Assembly: GCA_947456185.1 (NCBI GenBank)
Contig: CANGPW010000016.1
Location: 1 to 41,239 of the forward strand
Source: Bacteroidota bacterium
GTDB lineage: Bacteria; Bacteroidota; Bacteroidia; UKL13-3
Direction of reading: 5' to 3'
Length of the DNA: 41,239 nucleotides
Each line of letters begins with the position of its first letter. Positions within the stretch are counted from its first letter, which is position 1. The notes under the pieces are model-generated. The model was not told the origin of the DNA. It saw only the letters and a program-made list of their open reading frames with translations, and searched no databases. Made by a program: the position numbers and the translations under genes. Below are positions 34,301 through 41,239 of this stretch, one piece after another.

Positions 34301-35143
34301 TAAAAAAGTTTGAACACAATCGTTTAAATCGGTAATTGTTAATCTTGGAGAAAAAAATCCACCTTGGGTATAAATATGAACAAAATTGGTCCATTTGGTA
34401 ATTGATGAATCAGCAGTTCCATCACCAAAATCCCAAGTAAATTTTTTAACTTTTGCCAATGCCAAAACCGATGTGTTTAAAAACGTAACCGGAGTTGCAT
34501 TACATTGTGGCACATATTGCGTATAAAAACTAATTGGACTTGGTTTTGGTCTAATAATTATTGCATTATTTTTTTCAACTCTCGTTAAACAATTATTGGC
34601 GTCTGTTACTTCTATTACCAATGAATTGGTACTTCCTAACACATTTGTATAACTATGGCAAAGTGTTTTATTGGTAATAGCTGTATTGTCAAATCCACCA
34701 TCACCCCATAAAAAAGTTCTATAAGTTAATGGACTTCCACTTGGTCCTGGTTTTGACAAATCGGTTACACAAATTGAGTTGCCATTAAAACATTGGATAC
34801 TTGGTGTTATTATATTAAAATCTGCAATGGGCAATGCCACCACTTGAATGGGTGTTCCACTTACAATACATTGAGAATTATTGGTAAATGTAATTTTTAA
34901 AGTTGGGGTAAAAGTACCGGTTGCAGGGTAATTATAAGTTGGACTTGCTTGCGTATTTGTAACACCATTTCCAAAATTCCAATCGTAACTACTAGGTGTG
35001 AAACCCGCTGTATATGTAGCACTAAAATTCAATGCATTGTTTATGCAAACAATACTTGAACTAGTAATTATAGTACATGTTTGTGCAAATAATTTAAAAG
35101 TAAAAAATAAATAAAATAAAGTTATGTAAAGCCTTTTAATCAT
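31364..35143 (-). CDS. Large PKD-domain T9SS type B surface protein
   Basis: A 1,259-residue exported protein with a signal peptide (about residues 1-21, ending LFAQ). At least six PKD-type Ig domains are marked by W-x-F-G-D motifs: YDWNFGNG, FTWDFGDG, WLWDFDD, ISWNFGD, WRWNFGD and YYWNFGQ. Many Cys residues lie between the domains. Residues about 1168-1259 are a type B T9SS domain (VPNVFTPNGDGINDAFDIDI, IYNRWGNKVF, ending HGTITLINE). The protein is probably a surface adhesin or carbohydrate-binding scaffold, similar in plan to the larger protein at 17215. The last 23 residues are also preserved in the remnant at 36114-36185, so a related gene once lay near. Confidence 0.9.
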   Translation of the reverse strand: MIKRLYITLFYLFFTFKLFAQTCTIITSSSIVCINNALNFSATYTAGFTPSSYDWNFGNGVTNTQASPTYNYPATGTFTPTLKITFTNNSQCIVSGTPIQVVALPIADFNIITPSIQCFNGNSICVTDLSKPGPSGSPLTYRTFLWGDGGFDNTAITNKTLCHSYTNVLGSTNSLVIEVTDANNCLTRVEKNNAIIIRPKPSPISFYTQYVPQCNATPVTFLNTSVLALAKVKKFTWDFGDGTADSSITKWTNFVHIYTQGGFFSPRLTITDLNDCVQTFLLYNGAQNVKLDSIITINSVSKCFSKQNYSFSIPGSAGAKIYWGIYDSQNNFFDTSIYDTYFQQPNRNFSCGQYKVTVNAILGNCKVRIDTFIDVYGPNTILTNDTVKAINSAQCSAKDTVYFRTPPPELSCFYKNVTNWLWDFDDSFAPPCTTDTKNGINVGRNCRYSKDSIRVNHKYDSTVTKCYTVRLIISDPIRDCSDSDSTLVVIGQPNAKPNLPARKGLYYYTIPPGKGQPPLNCFTSNFMFQFEETLPDCGREKIWINVDSAANKNNWDSVNPKENFYRYRYSNTADSNGWVTVGLIIKNGICYDTAWYHNMLQLIKIKPQFTTKIEGKCAPYKVTISLLDSIQDSLTTVRISFNGVDSIQNFSTTEKVIHQKSYVFNTMGIKNLKVTLTNRKGCSQSYDTTLYLGFYAGVNFKKPIICLNDSVTFIDSIDYYSRYTGYWRLNSRANFEKISWNFGDTNAYTKTGSLPKYKYKNYGNYTIKIAVQDSLGCRDTLTVKNEIKVVDVKAGIGPISGNLICAPKIIPFLDNSKILDSSILTGFSKYDSIVNWRWNFGDLKTESLNKNPLHDFTSNGSFIVKLVVITQNSCTDSVLLPLTIKGPKPYYTFASGDTLGCSPVKLKLKNTTGVQLQSWQWTVNGPINFILSTDKDTATNFTLVKSGRYRLLLLGTDSLVNEITGQTIYCTSVYPDTLNPNSRPVYVTVLDKPIVNLIGPDSVCPNEIFSLKARADTLYSQFLWQTSTGFSSGIKPRTDTVFNYSFKDSGNYFVKLIPTPKVNITCIDTAIHAIYVRNVKADFDINAANTPLYSFVNKSTNATNYYWNFGQPSSGSNNVSNSQNPTHDYKSLNDSFKVCLAVKNSADCYDTTCKIIIPVSRLIQVPNVFTPNGDGINDAFDIDILGETFYEIKIYNRWGNKVFEGNADGKGNDGINWNGKTDNDGLPNSAGVYYYTFKYKFDLNDSEKTLHGTITLINE

Positions 35144-35401
35144 CTATATTTTAGCGAGTATTTTTAAATTATTTAATAGCAAAATAGCTTTTTTAAAAAT
35201 TGAAAAACGAATATATGAAAGTTTATATTATAATTTTAAAACTTGAACTTAATTTTTAATAAAAATGATAAAGACGCCCAAATTTTGCTCTTTTTTTACA
35301 AAAGTCTATAATCATTGCATTATAAAAGGTTGAATTTTAAAAAGATTTTATTCTAAAATATATGATATTGCAAACATAAAAAATAATAAAAACCAACTAG
35401 T

Positions 35402-36097
35402 ATGAAAGTCAATTTTATAAAAACATTTTTCTGTTTTATTTTAATTATAGCTGCTAGTAAAATGCTTACTGCTCAACTTTCTTTTCCAAATGGAAATGTA
35501 TTAAATTTAAAAACAGCTGAACAATATTTATACATTGAAACTCAAATATTATTTAACACTGGTAAATTTAAAGCAAATGATTACAGTTGGGACAAAAAAT
35601 TAGATTCAATAGATAGTAAGTGGTTTGTTACTGCATGCTTTAATGGCGATTGTAAAAACGACTTATTGCAAAGCGGAACATTTTTAAAAGATTTTGGTTT
35701 AAATGACACCACCTGTTTTATTGCTTTTCATGTGGAAACCAACGAATATAATGGTACTTCAAAAATAATATACCGTGTTTATAATAAAAACAATCCGCTT
35801 GATAGTGCCACTTTATACTTTAATATTTCTTACTCAAAACCATCAGGAATGAATGATTTAATGGGAAATAATTTAAACATTTACCCTAATCCTGTTACCA
35901 ATATAATAAATATTGAAACAGCGCTTGATTTACAAAATGCTACTTTGAACATTATAAATTCTTTAGGTGAAATTGTAATGAAAAAACAGCTAATTAGTGA
36001 TACTGAATTTGATGTTTCTAACTTAAAAAATGGTATTTATTTTTTAAGCATAGTTTCAAACAATTATACAGTTTTTCATAAATTCATCAAGCAATAA
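35402..36097 (+). CDS. T9SS type A sorting-domain protein, small
   Basis: A 231-residue exported protein. Signal peptide about residues 1-25, ending LTAQ. Residues about 26-145 form a beta-rich domain of unknown family (WDKKLDSIDSKWFVTACFNG through FIAFHVETNEYNG). Residues about 155-231 are a type A T9SS sorting domain (NIYPNPVTNIINIETA, LKNGIYFLSIVS, ending FHKFIKQ). The N-terminal domain resembles the short domain of Bacteroidota secreted proteins whose text ends in small beta-sandwiches, but no function can be assigned. It is divergent from the large PKD gene, with a 258-base spacer that shows no clear feature. Confidence 0.85.
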   Translation: MKVNFIKTFFCFILIIAASKMLTAQLSFPNGNVLNLKTAEQYLYIETQILFNTGKFKANDYSWDKKLDSIDSKWFVTACFNGDCKNDLLQSGTFLKDFGLNDTTCFIAFHVETNEYNGTSKIIYRVYNKNNPLDSATLYFNISYSKPSGMNDLMGNNLNIYPNPVTNIINIETALDLQNATLNIINSLGEIVMKKQLISDTEFDVSNLKNGIYFLSIVSNNYTVFHKFIKQ

Positions 36098-36113
36098 TTG
36101 CTAATTATGTGCT

Positions 36114-36209
36114 TTATTGCCTTATTAAAGTAATGCTGCCATGTACTGTTTTTTCTGAGTCCGAGTCTTTGAATTTGTATTTAAATATTATAAAATTCAG
36201 TAAAGATAC
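36114..36209 (-). pseudogene. Decayed C-terminal stub of a T9SS type B protein
   Basis: Reading leftwards from 36185 to the TAA at 36114, the sequence encodes FKYKFKDSDSEKTVHG then SITLIRQ and stop. This is the last strand pair of a gliding-motility-associated domain, with 16 of 23 residues identical to the end of the PKD protein at 31364 (FKYKFDLNDSEKTLHG, then TITLINE), and the DNA is also visibly similar. There is no start codon and no upstream domain: the frame is bounded by the stop of the thioredoxin-like gene at 36210. It is a leftover of a larger gene removed by deletion or recombination. The frame happens to be the same as that of the thioredoxin-like gene. Confidence 0.8.
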
Positions 36210-36725
36210 TTACTTTATTTGAAGCAATTTTGCTAAATCATCTTCTAATGTAATTATTGGCTTTTCAATGATTCTGCCTAATTCTTTTCCGTCTTTAAAA
36301 AAAATAAAAGTTGGAATATTTGAAACATGAATAACAGAAATATTAAATGCGGGTGTTTTCTTGTTTTCATCCACCATGATCATTTCAATTTGGTTATTGG
36401 GAACACCTATTGAGTTCATTATTTTTAAAAATCGGGGCAATTCTCTATGAGTATCTCCGCACCACGAACCAGCTATTACGAATACTTTTATCTCATTTTT
36501 AAAAGGCTTTAAACTGTTAATTATTCCCTGGTTTGGAACATAATTATTATATTCTTCATCAAACCAACTAAAATTTTTGTTGCCAGTTAAAAGGGCTTGG
36601 GTTGTTATTCCATTTAGTATCATTTTTGAGTTGCTGTTTTTATTAAAAATACTACACGAACTAAATGTAATTACGCTTAAAAATATTCCTATTTTTATAT
36701 AATATTTATTCAAAAACTTATTCAT
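36210..36725 (-). CDS. Thioredoxin-fold lipoprotein with single-cysteine WCGDTH motif
   Basis: A 171-residue protein with a lipoprotein signal (lipobox ITFSSC, Cys24), so it is periplasmic and membrane-anchored. Residues about 65-170 are a thioredoxin fold: strand VFVIAGSWCGDTHREL, the cis-Pro loop SNIPTFIFF (Pro138) and GKELGRI. The usual CxxC is replaced by Cys89-Gly-Asp-Thr, so only one active-site cysteine is present and a normal disulfide exchange cycle is not expected. I recall a WCGDS/T-type group of thioredoxin-like proteins in Bacteroidota with this feature. Its start overlaps the end of the CxxCH lipoprotein gene by eight bases, so the two are coupled. Confidence 0.85.
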   Translation of the reverse strand: MNKFLNKYYIKIGIFLSVITFSSCSIFNKNSNSKMILNGITTQALLTGNKNFSWFDEEYNNYVPNQGIINSLKPFKNEIKVFVIAGSWCGDTHRELPRFLKIMNSIGVPNNQIEMIMVDENKKTPAFNISVIHVSNIPTFIFFKDGKELGRIIEKPIITLEDDLAKLLQIK

Positions 36726-37191
36726 TTATTGGCATTTTATTGATTCTTTTCAATGGTCCGCTGCAGTAATTTTGATGGCAAGCCACACATTTTCCAATAT
36801 ACAAATTATAATATTTTTTTTGCTCGGTCGGATGTTTAAAAACTTCGTAATAAGCCTTTTGAAAAACCTTGGCATGTTCAAAAAAAGAAGGCTCCAACAC
36901 ATTTTTATCGGTAGGTTCTACTAAGTAAAAACGAAGGAAAGGAAACTGCAAACTATCTAATTTTTCTCCACGTAATATTTTAGCTTTTATACTGTCGGCA
37001 TTTGCTGCCATACTGCGCATCATTAACGCCATAGGTTTTGGCGTATTTGGATCCATAATGGTTGAATTACTGCAGCTTGCAGCGCTGTCTTTTTTAATTG
37101 CTTCTTGCTTTGGTGCTTGGTTATTAGCACATGAATTTATAAACAGAAAACTAGCAAATAATAGACTAGATAAGAAAAATATTTTTTTCAT
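36718..37191 (-). CDS. Lipoprotein with a CxxCH haem-binding motif
   Basis: A 157-residue protein from the ATG at 37191. This start is preferred over an upstream in-frame start at 37260 because it gives a clean lipoprotein signal (MKKIFFLSSLLFASFLFINS followed by Cys21). The mature part has a Met-rich stretch (MALMMRSMAANADS) and, near the C-terminus, IGKCVACHQNYC (Cys135, Cys138, His139), a c-type cytochrome motif. Too little sequence follows for a full class I cytochrome c domain, so a small haem protein or a metal-binding protein are both possible. It overlaps the thioredoxin-like gene by eight bases and leads that operon. A redox partnership is inferred. Confidence 0.75.
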   Translation of the reverse strand: MKKIFFLSSLLFASFLFINSCANNQAPKQEAIKKDSAASCSNSTIMDPNTPKPMALMMRSMAANADSIKAKILRGEKLDSLQFPFLRFYLVEPTDKNVLEPSFFEHAKVFQKAYYEVFKHPTEQKKYYNLYIGKCVACHQNYCSGPLKRINKMPINE

Positions 37192-37251
37192 GAAATGGAT
37201 TTTAAATGAGGCAACAAGGATAATTTTTGTTGTTATTGAAAGAGAAAAAAG

Positions 37252-37313
37252 CAATCTCACTATAATAATAAAGTGAGATTGATTCTCACGCTTTGGCGTG
37301 ATCGCAATGACGT
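37252..37313. repeat. REP-like compound hairpin element
   Basis: CAATCTCACT (37252-37261) pairs with AGTGAGATTG (37272-37281). Directly after it TCACGC (37286-37291) pairs with GCGTGA (37296-37301), followed by TCGCAATGACG. The parts resemble those of the repeat at 26976 (GCAATCT, GCAATGAC), so this is another member of a dispersed family. It lies between the DUF4920 stop and the CxxCH lipoprotein start. Confidence 0.7.
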
Positions 37314-37325
37314 TTGATTTTTAAT

Positions 37326-37835
37326 TTATTTTAAAATAACACCGCTTGCTTCAAAAACCAATTCTTGTTTTGGTTCTTTAATAGCAGCTATTGCTTCTTT
37401 AGTTTGGTTGTCATCCTTTGCAAATTCTTTTAAATCGGCAATGCTTGTAACTTCAATTTTTGCCACACCATCTACAATGGCAGTTTTTCCCGAACAATCC
37501 ATAGGCATAAAAAATGCATAATCTTTAAAAGTTACTCTCATGCTTTCGCCATTAGCACCCTTAATATTCATCCAGCAGCCTTTCTTTTGGCAAACTGCTT
37601 CTATTTCTCCAGTTAATTTAACGGCTAATTCTTTTTTGTCGCCCATTGCAGCTTTCAAATCACTTAATGCAATTGCGCTATCTGGAGTAATTTTAGCACC
37701 GTAATATGTTTCTTGTGCTGTTGTGTCTTTTGTTTGAGTTGAGTCGGAATTTGTTCCTTCTTGTTTTGTTGTACTTCCGTTTTCACAAGAAAATAAGCTG
37801 AATGCCACTGCTGATAATAATACTATTTTTTTCAT
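37326..37835 (-). CDS. DUF4920 domain lipoprotein
   Basis: A 169-residue lipoprotein (signal with lipobox LFSCE, Cys17), followed by a Thr/Ser/Gln-rich linker (about residues 18-42). The domain from about 43 to 169 matches DUF4920: YYGAKITPDSAIALSDLKAA, VKLTGEIEAVCQKKGCWMNI, and MRVTFKDYAFFMPMDCSGK. The conserved cysteines (in EAVCQKKGCW and PMDCSGK) and the OB-like fold suggest a metal- or redox-related periplasmic role, but the family has no assigned function. It is transcribed leftwards upstream of the CxxCH/thioredoxin-like pair but is separated from them by the REP-like element. Confidence 0.87.
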   Translation of the reverse strand: MKKIVLLSAVAFSLFSCENGSTTKQEGTNSDSTQTKDTTAQETYYGAKITPDSAIALSDLKAAMGDKKELAVKLTGEIEAVCQKKGCWMNIKGANGESMRVTFKDYAFFMPMDCSGKTAIVDGVAKIEVTSIADLKEFAKDDNQTKEAIAAIKEPKQELVFEASGVILK

Positions 37836-37940
37836 AATTTTTTCAATAATTTATGTTGCAAATTAACTGTTTTAAAGTTTAATAAATAAGCAAATATTTT
37901 CTTAATTTTTATTTTCTGTAAGTGCTAGTCTTTATAAATA

Positions 37941-37975
37941 AAAAAGCCCTCCAAAAATATTTTGAAGGGCTTTTT
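37941..37975 (-). terminator. Intrinsic terminator of the GT117 gene
   Basis: GCCCTCCAAAA (37946-37956) pairs with TTTTGAAGGGC (37960-37970) with a single C/A mismatch and a 3-base loop, flanked by A- and T-runs. On the minus strand it follows the stop of the DUF2723 gene (37991). The CCAAAAATATTTTG centre is the same as in the terminator at 2779. Confidence 0.8.
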
Positions 37976-37990
37976 ATTATTGAAAATAAA

Positions 37991-40900
37991 CTATAAACCT
38001 GCGCTTATGGCGTTTAGTCTATCGCCTAATTCTTTAGCTACAGCTTCTTGTTTATTCATTTGAGCTACTTGCATACAATAGGTCATAACTTGAACATTTT
38101 CTTCTAATTCAGGTTGAACCATTTTGTATTTTTTAGTGCTACGGAATGTTTTATAATATTTTGCTTTTGTTTCGCAAACTGAACTAATTTCTTTCAATAA
38201 TGCATTTCCTTTATCAAATGCACCAGCTAAGAAATAACCTTCTGCTAAACGCACCGAAAACACATCGTGAGCTATATTTGAAGATGGCAATACCTTTTGG
38301 CAATAATCCAATGCTTTAATTGCACTGTCTTTTTTACCTTCTCTTACCAATTGCTCTGCTAAACGATAGAAAATATTACGGAAATTTTTAGTTTGACGTA
38401 AAATAGTTTCGTCTAAATAAACACCAGGTTGATCCATATTTCCCCACTTAAATTTAGTCATTAAGTTAGTCCATAAAATAGTGCTATTGATACGACCAGG
38501 ACTAGGATCATTAGGATCTTGTTGGTTAAATATAGGAACCAAACGGTAAGTTAAACCTTCCATTTGGAAATGACTTTGCATGTTTAAATACACATCGCTT
38601 CCAGTAGTAATTGCCCAATAAATTGGTCTTTTATTAATGTTGGTAGCAACGATGTCAAGCGTTAATAAATCAGGCTTCATCATATTATTAGCATTGCTAA
38701 TTTCAAACTTAATACTATCTACCATGTATGGTGCATCTTCAGGTTGAACTACACCGTTTTTCAAACAAGCAGCTTTATCAATTTTTACACTGAAACGTTT
38801 GGTTGGATAATAATTTACATAATCACCACCTTGTAATTGAACTTGACTATTTTGATTGTCATCGCCCATGAAAGCCATTAATTTACTCAAATCGTAATAA
38901 TCAGTTTTGTTTAAACCCAAATTAGCATTTTCATAAAACACTACGTAATTACGTTTTTCAGCAGCATAAGTTTCAGGAGTCCAACTAAATTCTACTGGTT
39001 TTCCATCGTATGCAGGGCGTCTTAAACCATCGGCATACCAATCAGTTCCTAATAAACTTAAATTAATAATTCTAATATCACTTCTAATATTTTCTACGTT
39101 TTGCGCATACCAAAGTGGGTAAGTATCATTGTCACCATTGGTAAACAAAATAGCATCTTTAGCACAAGAATTTAAATAATCTTCTGCAAAATGCAATGCT
39201 GTTAAACGGTTTGAACGGTTATGGTCATCCCAGTTTTGATCTGCCATTAATACAGGTGCGCCTAACAAACAAACTACTGTTGTTAAAGCAGTAGCAGTCA
39301 TAGCATTCATTTTCTTTGATAAGAAATCAATAATTGCTAACACGCCTAACCCAATCCAAATAATAAAAGTTTGGTAAGAACCGACATAAGCATAATCACG
39401 TTCACGTGGCTGATGTGCTGGGAAATTCAAATATAAAATAATGAAAAATCCAGTAAATAAAAACAAGGTAGATACTACGGTTGCGTCTTCTTTGTTCTTT
39501 TTAAAATGAAATACCAAACCAAGTATTCCTAAAATTAATGGAATTCCATAATAAGTATTTCTTGCTTTATTATCTTTAATAATTGCTGGAATATCCTTTT
39601 GCGGACCTAAGCGCCATTCATCTATAAATGTTATTCCTGAAATCCAATTTCCTTTTGTAGCATCGCCATAACCTTGTTCATCATTTTGACGTCCCACAAA
39701 ATTCCAGAAGAAATAACGCCAATACATAAATCCTAATTGGTAAGATAATAGGAAATCAATATTTTTACCAAAAGTAGCTTTTTTCTCTCCAGGCATATTT
39801 TCCCAACTGCGGTATGCTTGAATATAATCAGCTCTATCGGCCCACATACGTGGTAAAATAGTACAATCTTTTGGATCGTAAACACGTTCTAATTTTTCGC
39901 CAGCTTCTGCATAACTTTCTTTTCCATTGGCATCAGTAATTCTTCTGTAATTCATACCTTTTGATTTCGTATCAATTGGGCGAGCATAAAAATATTGACC
40001 ATATAATAATGGATTATCGCCATATTGCTCACGGTTAATGTATGAAAGCAAAGAGAATGGTTGGTCAGGATCGTTCATGTCAATTGGAGGATTTCCTAAT
40101 GAACGAATGATAATCATTGCGTAGCTCGAAAAACCAATTACGATGAATGAAAACGATAACACTAAAATATTTTTTACAGCATTTGATAATTTACTATAAA
40201 AGAAAACAAAATACAGTAAGCCAGTTAATAAAACCCAACCAATAAAACTACCCGTTGAAAAGTTAATATTTAACGAAACTAAAAATAAAGCTGCGTAGCA
40301 AGCAATGGCAATGTATAAGCCAGTTTTTAAAGCAGTTTGAGTATAATGTAAAAGTGCAGCCATTAAAGCTATCATGATTGCAATTAGCATTAAAGCCCCT
40401 GAATTGGTGTTCATTCCTAATGAATTTACTGCAAAGAAATCTAACTTAGTAGCTAAAGTGGGTAAGCCTGGGATTATTCCAAATTGTACAAATCCAATTG
40501 CTAAAACCGCAACGGCAGTAGCCTTTAAAAATCCTGGTAATGTGTATGTGTTCTTTTTAAAATAATATACATAAACAATAGCGGGAATAACCAATAAGTT
40601 TAACAAATGGACTCCAATTGCTAATCCAATTAAGTAGGCAATTAGCACGATCCATCGGTCAGCACCTTTTTCGTTTGCATTGTCTTCCCATTTTAAAATA
40701 CACCAAAAAGTTAATGTTGTAAAGAAACTTGATGAAGCATAAACCTCTGCTTCAACAGCCGAAAACCAAAAAGTATCGCTAAAAGTTAAAACCAAAGCTC
40801 CAACTAATCCAGCACCCATAATGGCAAAAATTTGTTGAAATGAAAGTTCACCGCCATTTTTATTAACTATTTTTTTACCTAAATGAGTAATAGTCCAAAA

Positions 40901-41179
40901 GGTAAACATTACGCATAAAGCACTTGTAACTGCCGAAACCATGTTCACCATGAATGCAACTTTACTAGGATCTGATGCGAAAAGTGAGAACACACGACCA
41001 ATCATTAAGAACAAAGGCGCTCCCGGTGGATGGCAAATTTGTAAACGATAAGAAGCTGAAATAAACTCACCACAATCCCAAAAACTAACTGTAGGTTCTA
41101 GCGTAAGTGTGTAAGTAATAATGGAAATGATAAATGTAACCCAACCGAGTACATTGTTGCTTAATTTGTATTTATTCAT
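37991..41179 (-). CDS. GT117/DUF2723 family multi-spanning glycosyltransferase-like protein
   Basis: A 1,062-residue inner-membrane protein. The N-terminal DUF2723 region (about residues 1-230) has the family signature TLEPTVSFWDCGEFISASYR and HPPGAPLFLMIGRVFSLFAS, then FSDTFWFSAVEAEVYASSSF. The acidic residue in WDCGEF is in the place of the catalytic Asp/Glu of GT-C enzymes such as the O-mannosyltransferases, and the family is related to TMEM260. About ten to thirteen membrane helices reach residue about 640. The rest is a soluble C-terminal part (DNDTYPLWYAQN region, then helical repeats). It probably transfers a sugar from a lipid donor to secreted proteins or lipids. The start at 41179 is preceded by a candidate -7 box at 41229. 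Confidence 0.9.
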   Translation of the reverse strand: MNKYKLSNNVLGWVTFIISIITYTLTLEPTVSFWDCGEFISASYRLQICHPPGAPLFLMIGRVFSLFASDPSKVAFMVNMVSAVTSALCVMFTFWTITHLGKKIVNKNGGELSFQQIFAIMGAGLVGALVLTFSDTFWFSAVEAEVYASSSFFTTLTFWCILKWEDNANEKGADRWIVLIAYLIGLAIGVHLLNLLVIPAIVYVYYFKKNTYTLPGFLKATAVAVLAIGFVQFGIIPGLPTLATKLDFFAVNSLGMNTNSGALMLIAIMIALMAALLHYTQTALKTGLYIAIACYAALFLVSLNINFSTGSFIGWVLLTGLLYFVFFYSKLSNAVKNILVLSFSFIVIGFSSYAMIIIRSLGNPPIDMNDPDQPFSLLSYINREQYGDNPLLYGQYFYARPIDTKSKGMNYRRITDANGKESYAEAGEKLERVYDPKDCTILPRMWADRADYIQAYRSWENMPGEKKATFGKNIDFLLSYQLGFMYWRYFFWNFVGRQNDEQGYGDATKGNWISGITFIDEWRLGPQKDIPAIIKDNKARNTYYGIPLILGILGLVFHFKKNKEDATVVSTLFLFTGFFIILYLNFPAHQPRERDYAYVGSYQTFIIWIGLGVLAIIDFLSKKMNAMTATALTTVVCLLGAPVLMADQNWDDHNRSNRLTALHFAEDYLNSCAKDAILFTNGDNDTYPLWYAQNVENIRSDIRIINLSLLGTDWYADGLRRPAYDGKPVEFSWTPETYAAEKRNYVVFYENANLGLNKTDYYDLSKLMAFMGDDNQNSQVQLQGGDYVNYYPTKRFSVKIDKAACLKNGVVQPEDAPYMVDSIKFEISNANNMMKPDLLTLDIVATNINKRPIYWAITTGSDVYLNMQSHFQMEGLTYRLVPIFNQQDPNDPSPGRINSTILWTNLMTKFKWGNMDQPGVYLDETILRQTKNFRNIFYRLAEQLVREGKKDSAIKALDYCQKVLPSSNIAHDVFSVRLAEGYFLAGAFDKGNALLKEISSVCETKAKYYKTFRSTKKYKMVQPELEENVQVMTYCMQVAQMNKQEAVAKELGDRLNAISAGL

Positions 41180-41228
41180 TGTTGCGATATAGTTTTCTTA
41201 TTTGATTTTACTAAAAATGCTTAAAAGG

Positions 41229-41236
41229 CAAACATA
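41229..41236 (-). promoter_or_regulatory. Candidate -7 box for the GT117 gene
   Basis: On the minus strand this reads TATGTTTG, an exact TAnnTTTG match, about 50 bases before the start codon. The -33 position would lie outside the window, so only half of the promoter can be assessed. Confidence 0.4.
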
Positions 41237-41239
41237 ATA

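Noticed and set aside
35144-35401. Possible small RNA or riboswitch in the spacer between two T9SS genes
   Set aside because: I see no strong hairpin, T-run terminator or known aptamer motif, only AT-rich sequence.
36718-37260. Longer start for the CxxCH lipoprotein at 37260
   Set aside because: It would put 23 extra residues before a complete lipoprotein signal and would run into the upstream REP-like element, so the ATG at 37191 is preferred.

Overview
The window looks like chromosomal DNA of a low-GC member of the Bacteroidota. The evidence is internal: at least six proteins carry type IX secretion (T9SS) sorting domains (two type A, four type B/gliding-motility-associated), there are many lipoproteins, several families are typical of the phylum (DUF4834, DUF4920, GT117/DUF2723, a GldL-like small protein), and the few recognisable promoters have a TAnnTTTG -7 box rather than a sigma70 -10 box. 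I see no rRNA, tRNA, CRISPR array, phage, plasmid or insertion-sequence gene.

Left third (1-12.8 kb). The window opens with the N-terminus of a leftward Fe/Mn superoxide dismutase. A 485-bp spacer follows, packed with a heptamer minisatellite, an 18-bp palindrome and other repeat fragments. Next come an OmpA-type peptidoglycan-binding protein, a DUF4834/FkbM methyltransferase pair, a sugar-phosphate nucleotidyltransferase, two tandem near-identical tail-less SSB genes, a GldL-like/zinc-ribbon pair, an SPFH protein, a T9SS-secreted Reeler-like protein with a CxxCH motif, a U32 family (RlhA-like) protein, and a two-gene outer-membrane operon (beta-barrel plus helix-hairpin-helix barrel).

Middle (12.8-27 kb). 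Two divergent units share a short spacer. Leftward is a T9SS type B protein with an SBBP-type propeller. Rightward is a row of an ECF sigma factor, a translationally coupled membrane protein with an anti-sigma-like N-terminus but a degenerate T9SS type B C-terminal domain, and a PKD-rich T9SS protein of about 2,000 residues. After a LamG lipoprotein comes the most striking pair. One gene is a histidine kinase whose first PAS domain matches the FixL haem-PAS at the axial His and distal Arg. The other is a response regulator in which a receiver domain is fused to a CRP/FNR-type effector. Together they look like a compact haem-based oxygen- or gas-sensing route that joins the roles of FixL, FixJ and FixK in two proteins.

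Right third (27-41.2 kb). This holds a RhlE-like DEAD-box helicase, SppA, a lipoprotein, an NTF2-like protein, a 1,259-residue PKD/T9SS type B protein, a T9SS type A protein, a decayed C-terminal stub of another T9SS type B gene, a lipoprotein operon (CxxCH protein plus single-cysteine thioredoxin-like protein), a DUF4920 lipoprotein and a GT117/DUF2723 multi-spanning protein. Several intergenic hairpins act as terminators and share arms or loops, and REP-like inverted repeats occur at two sites.
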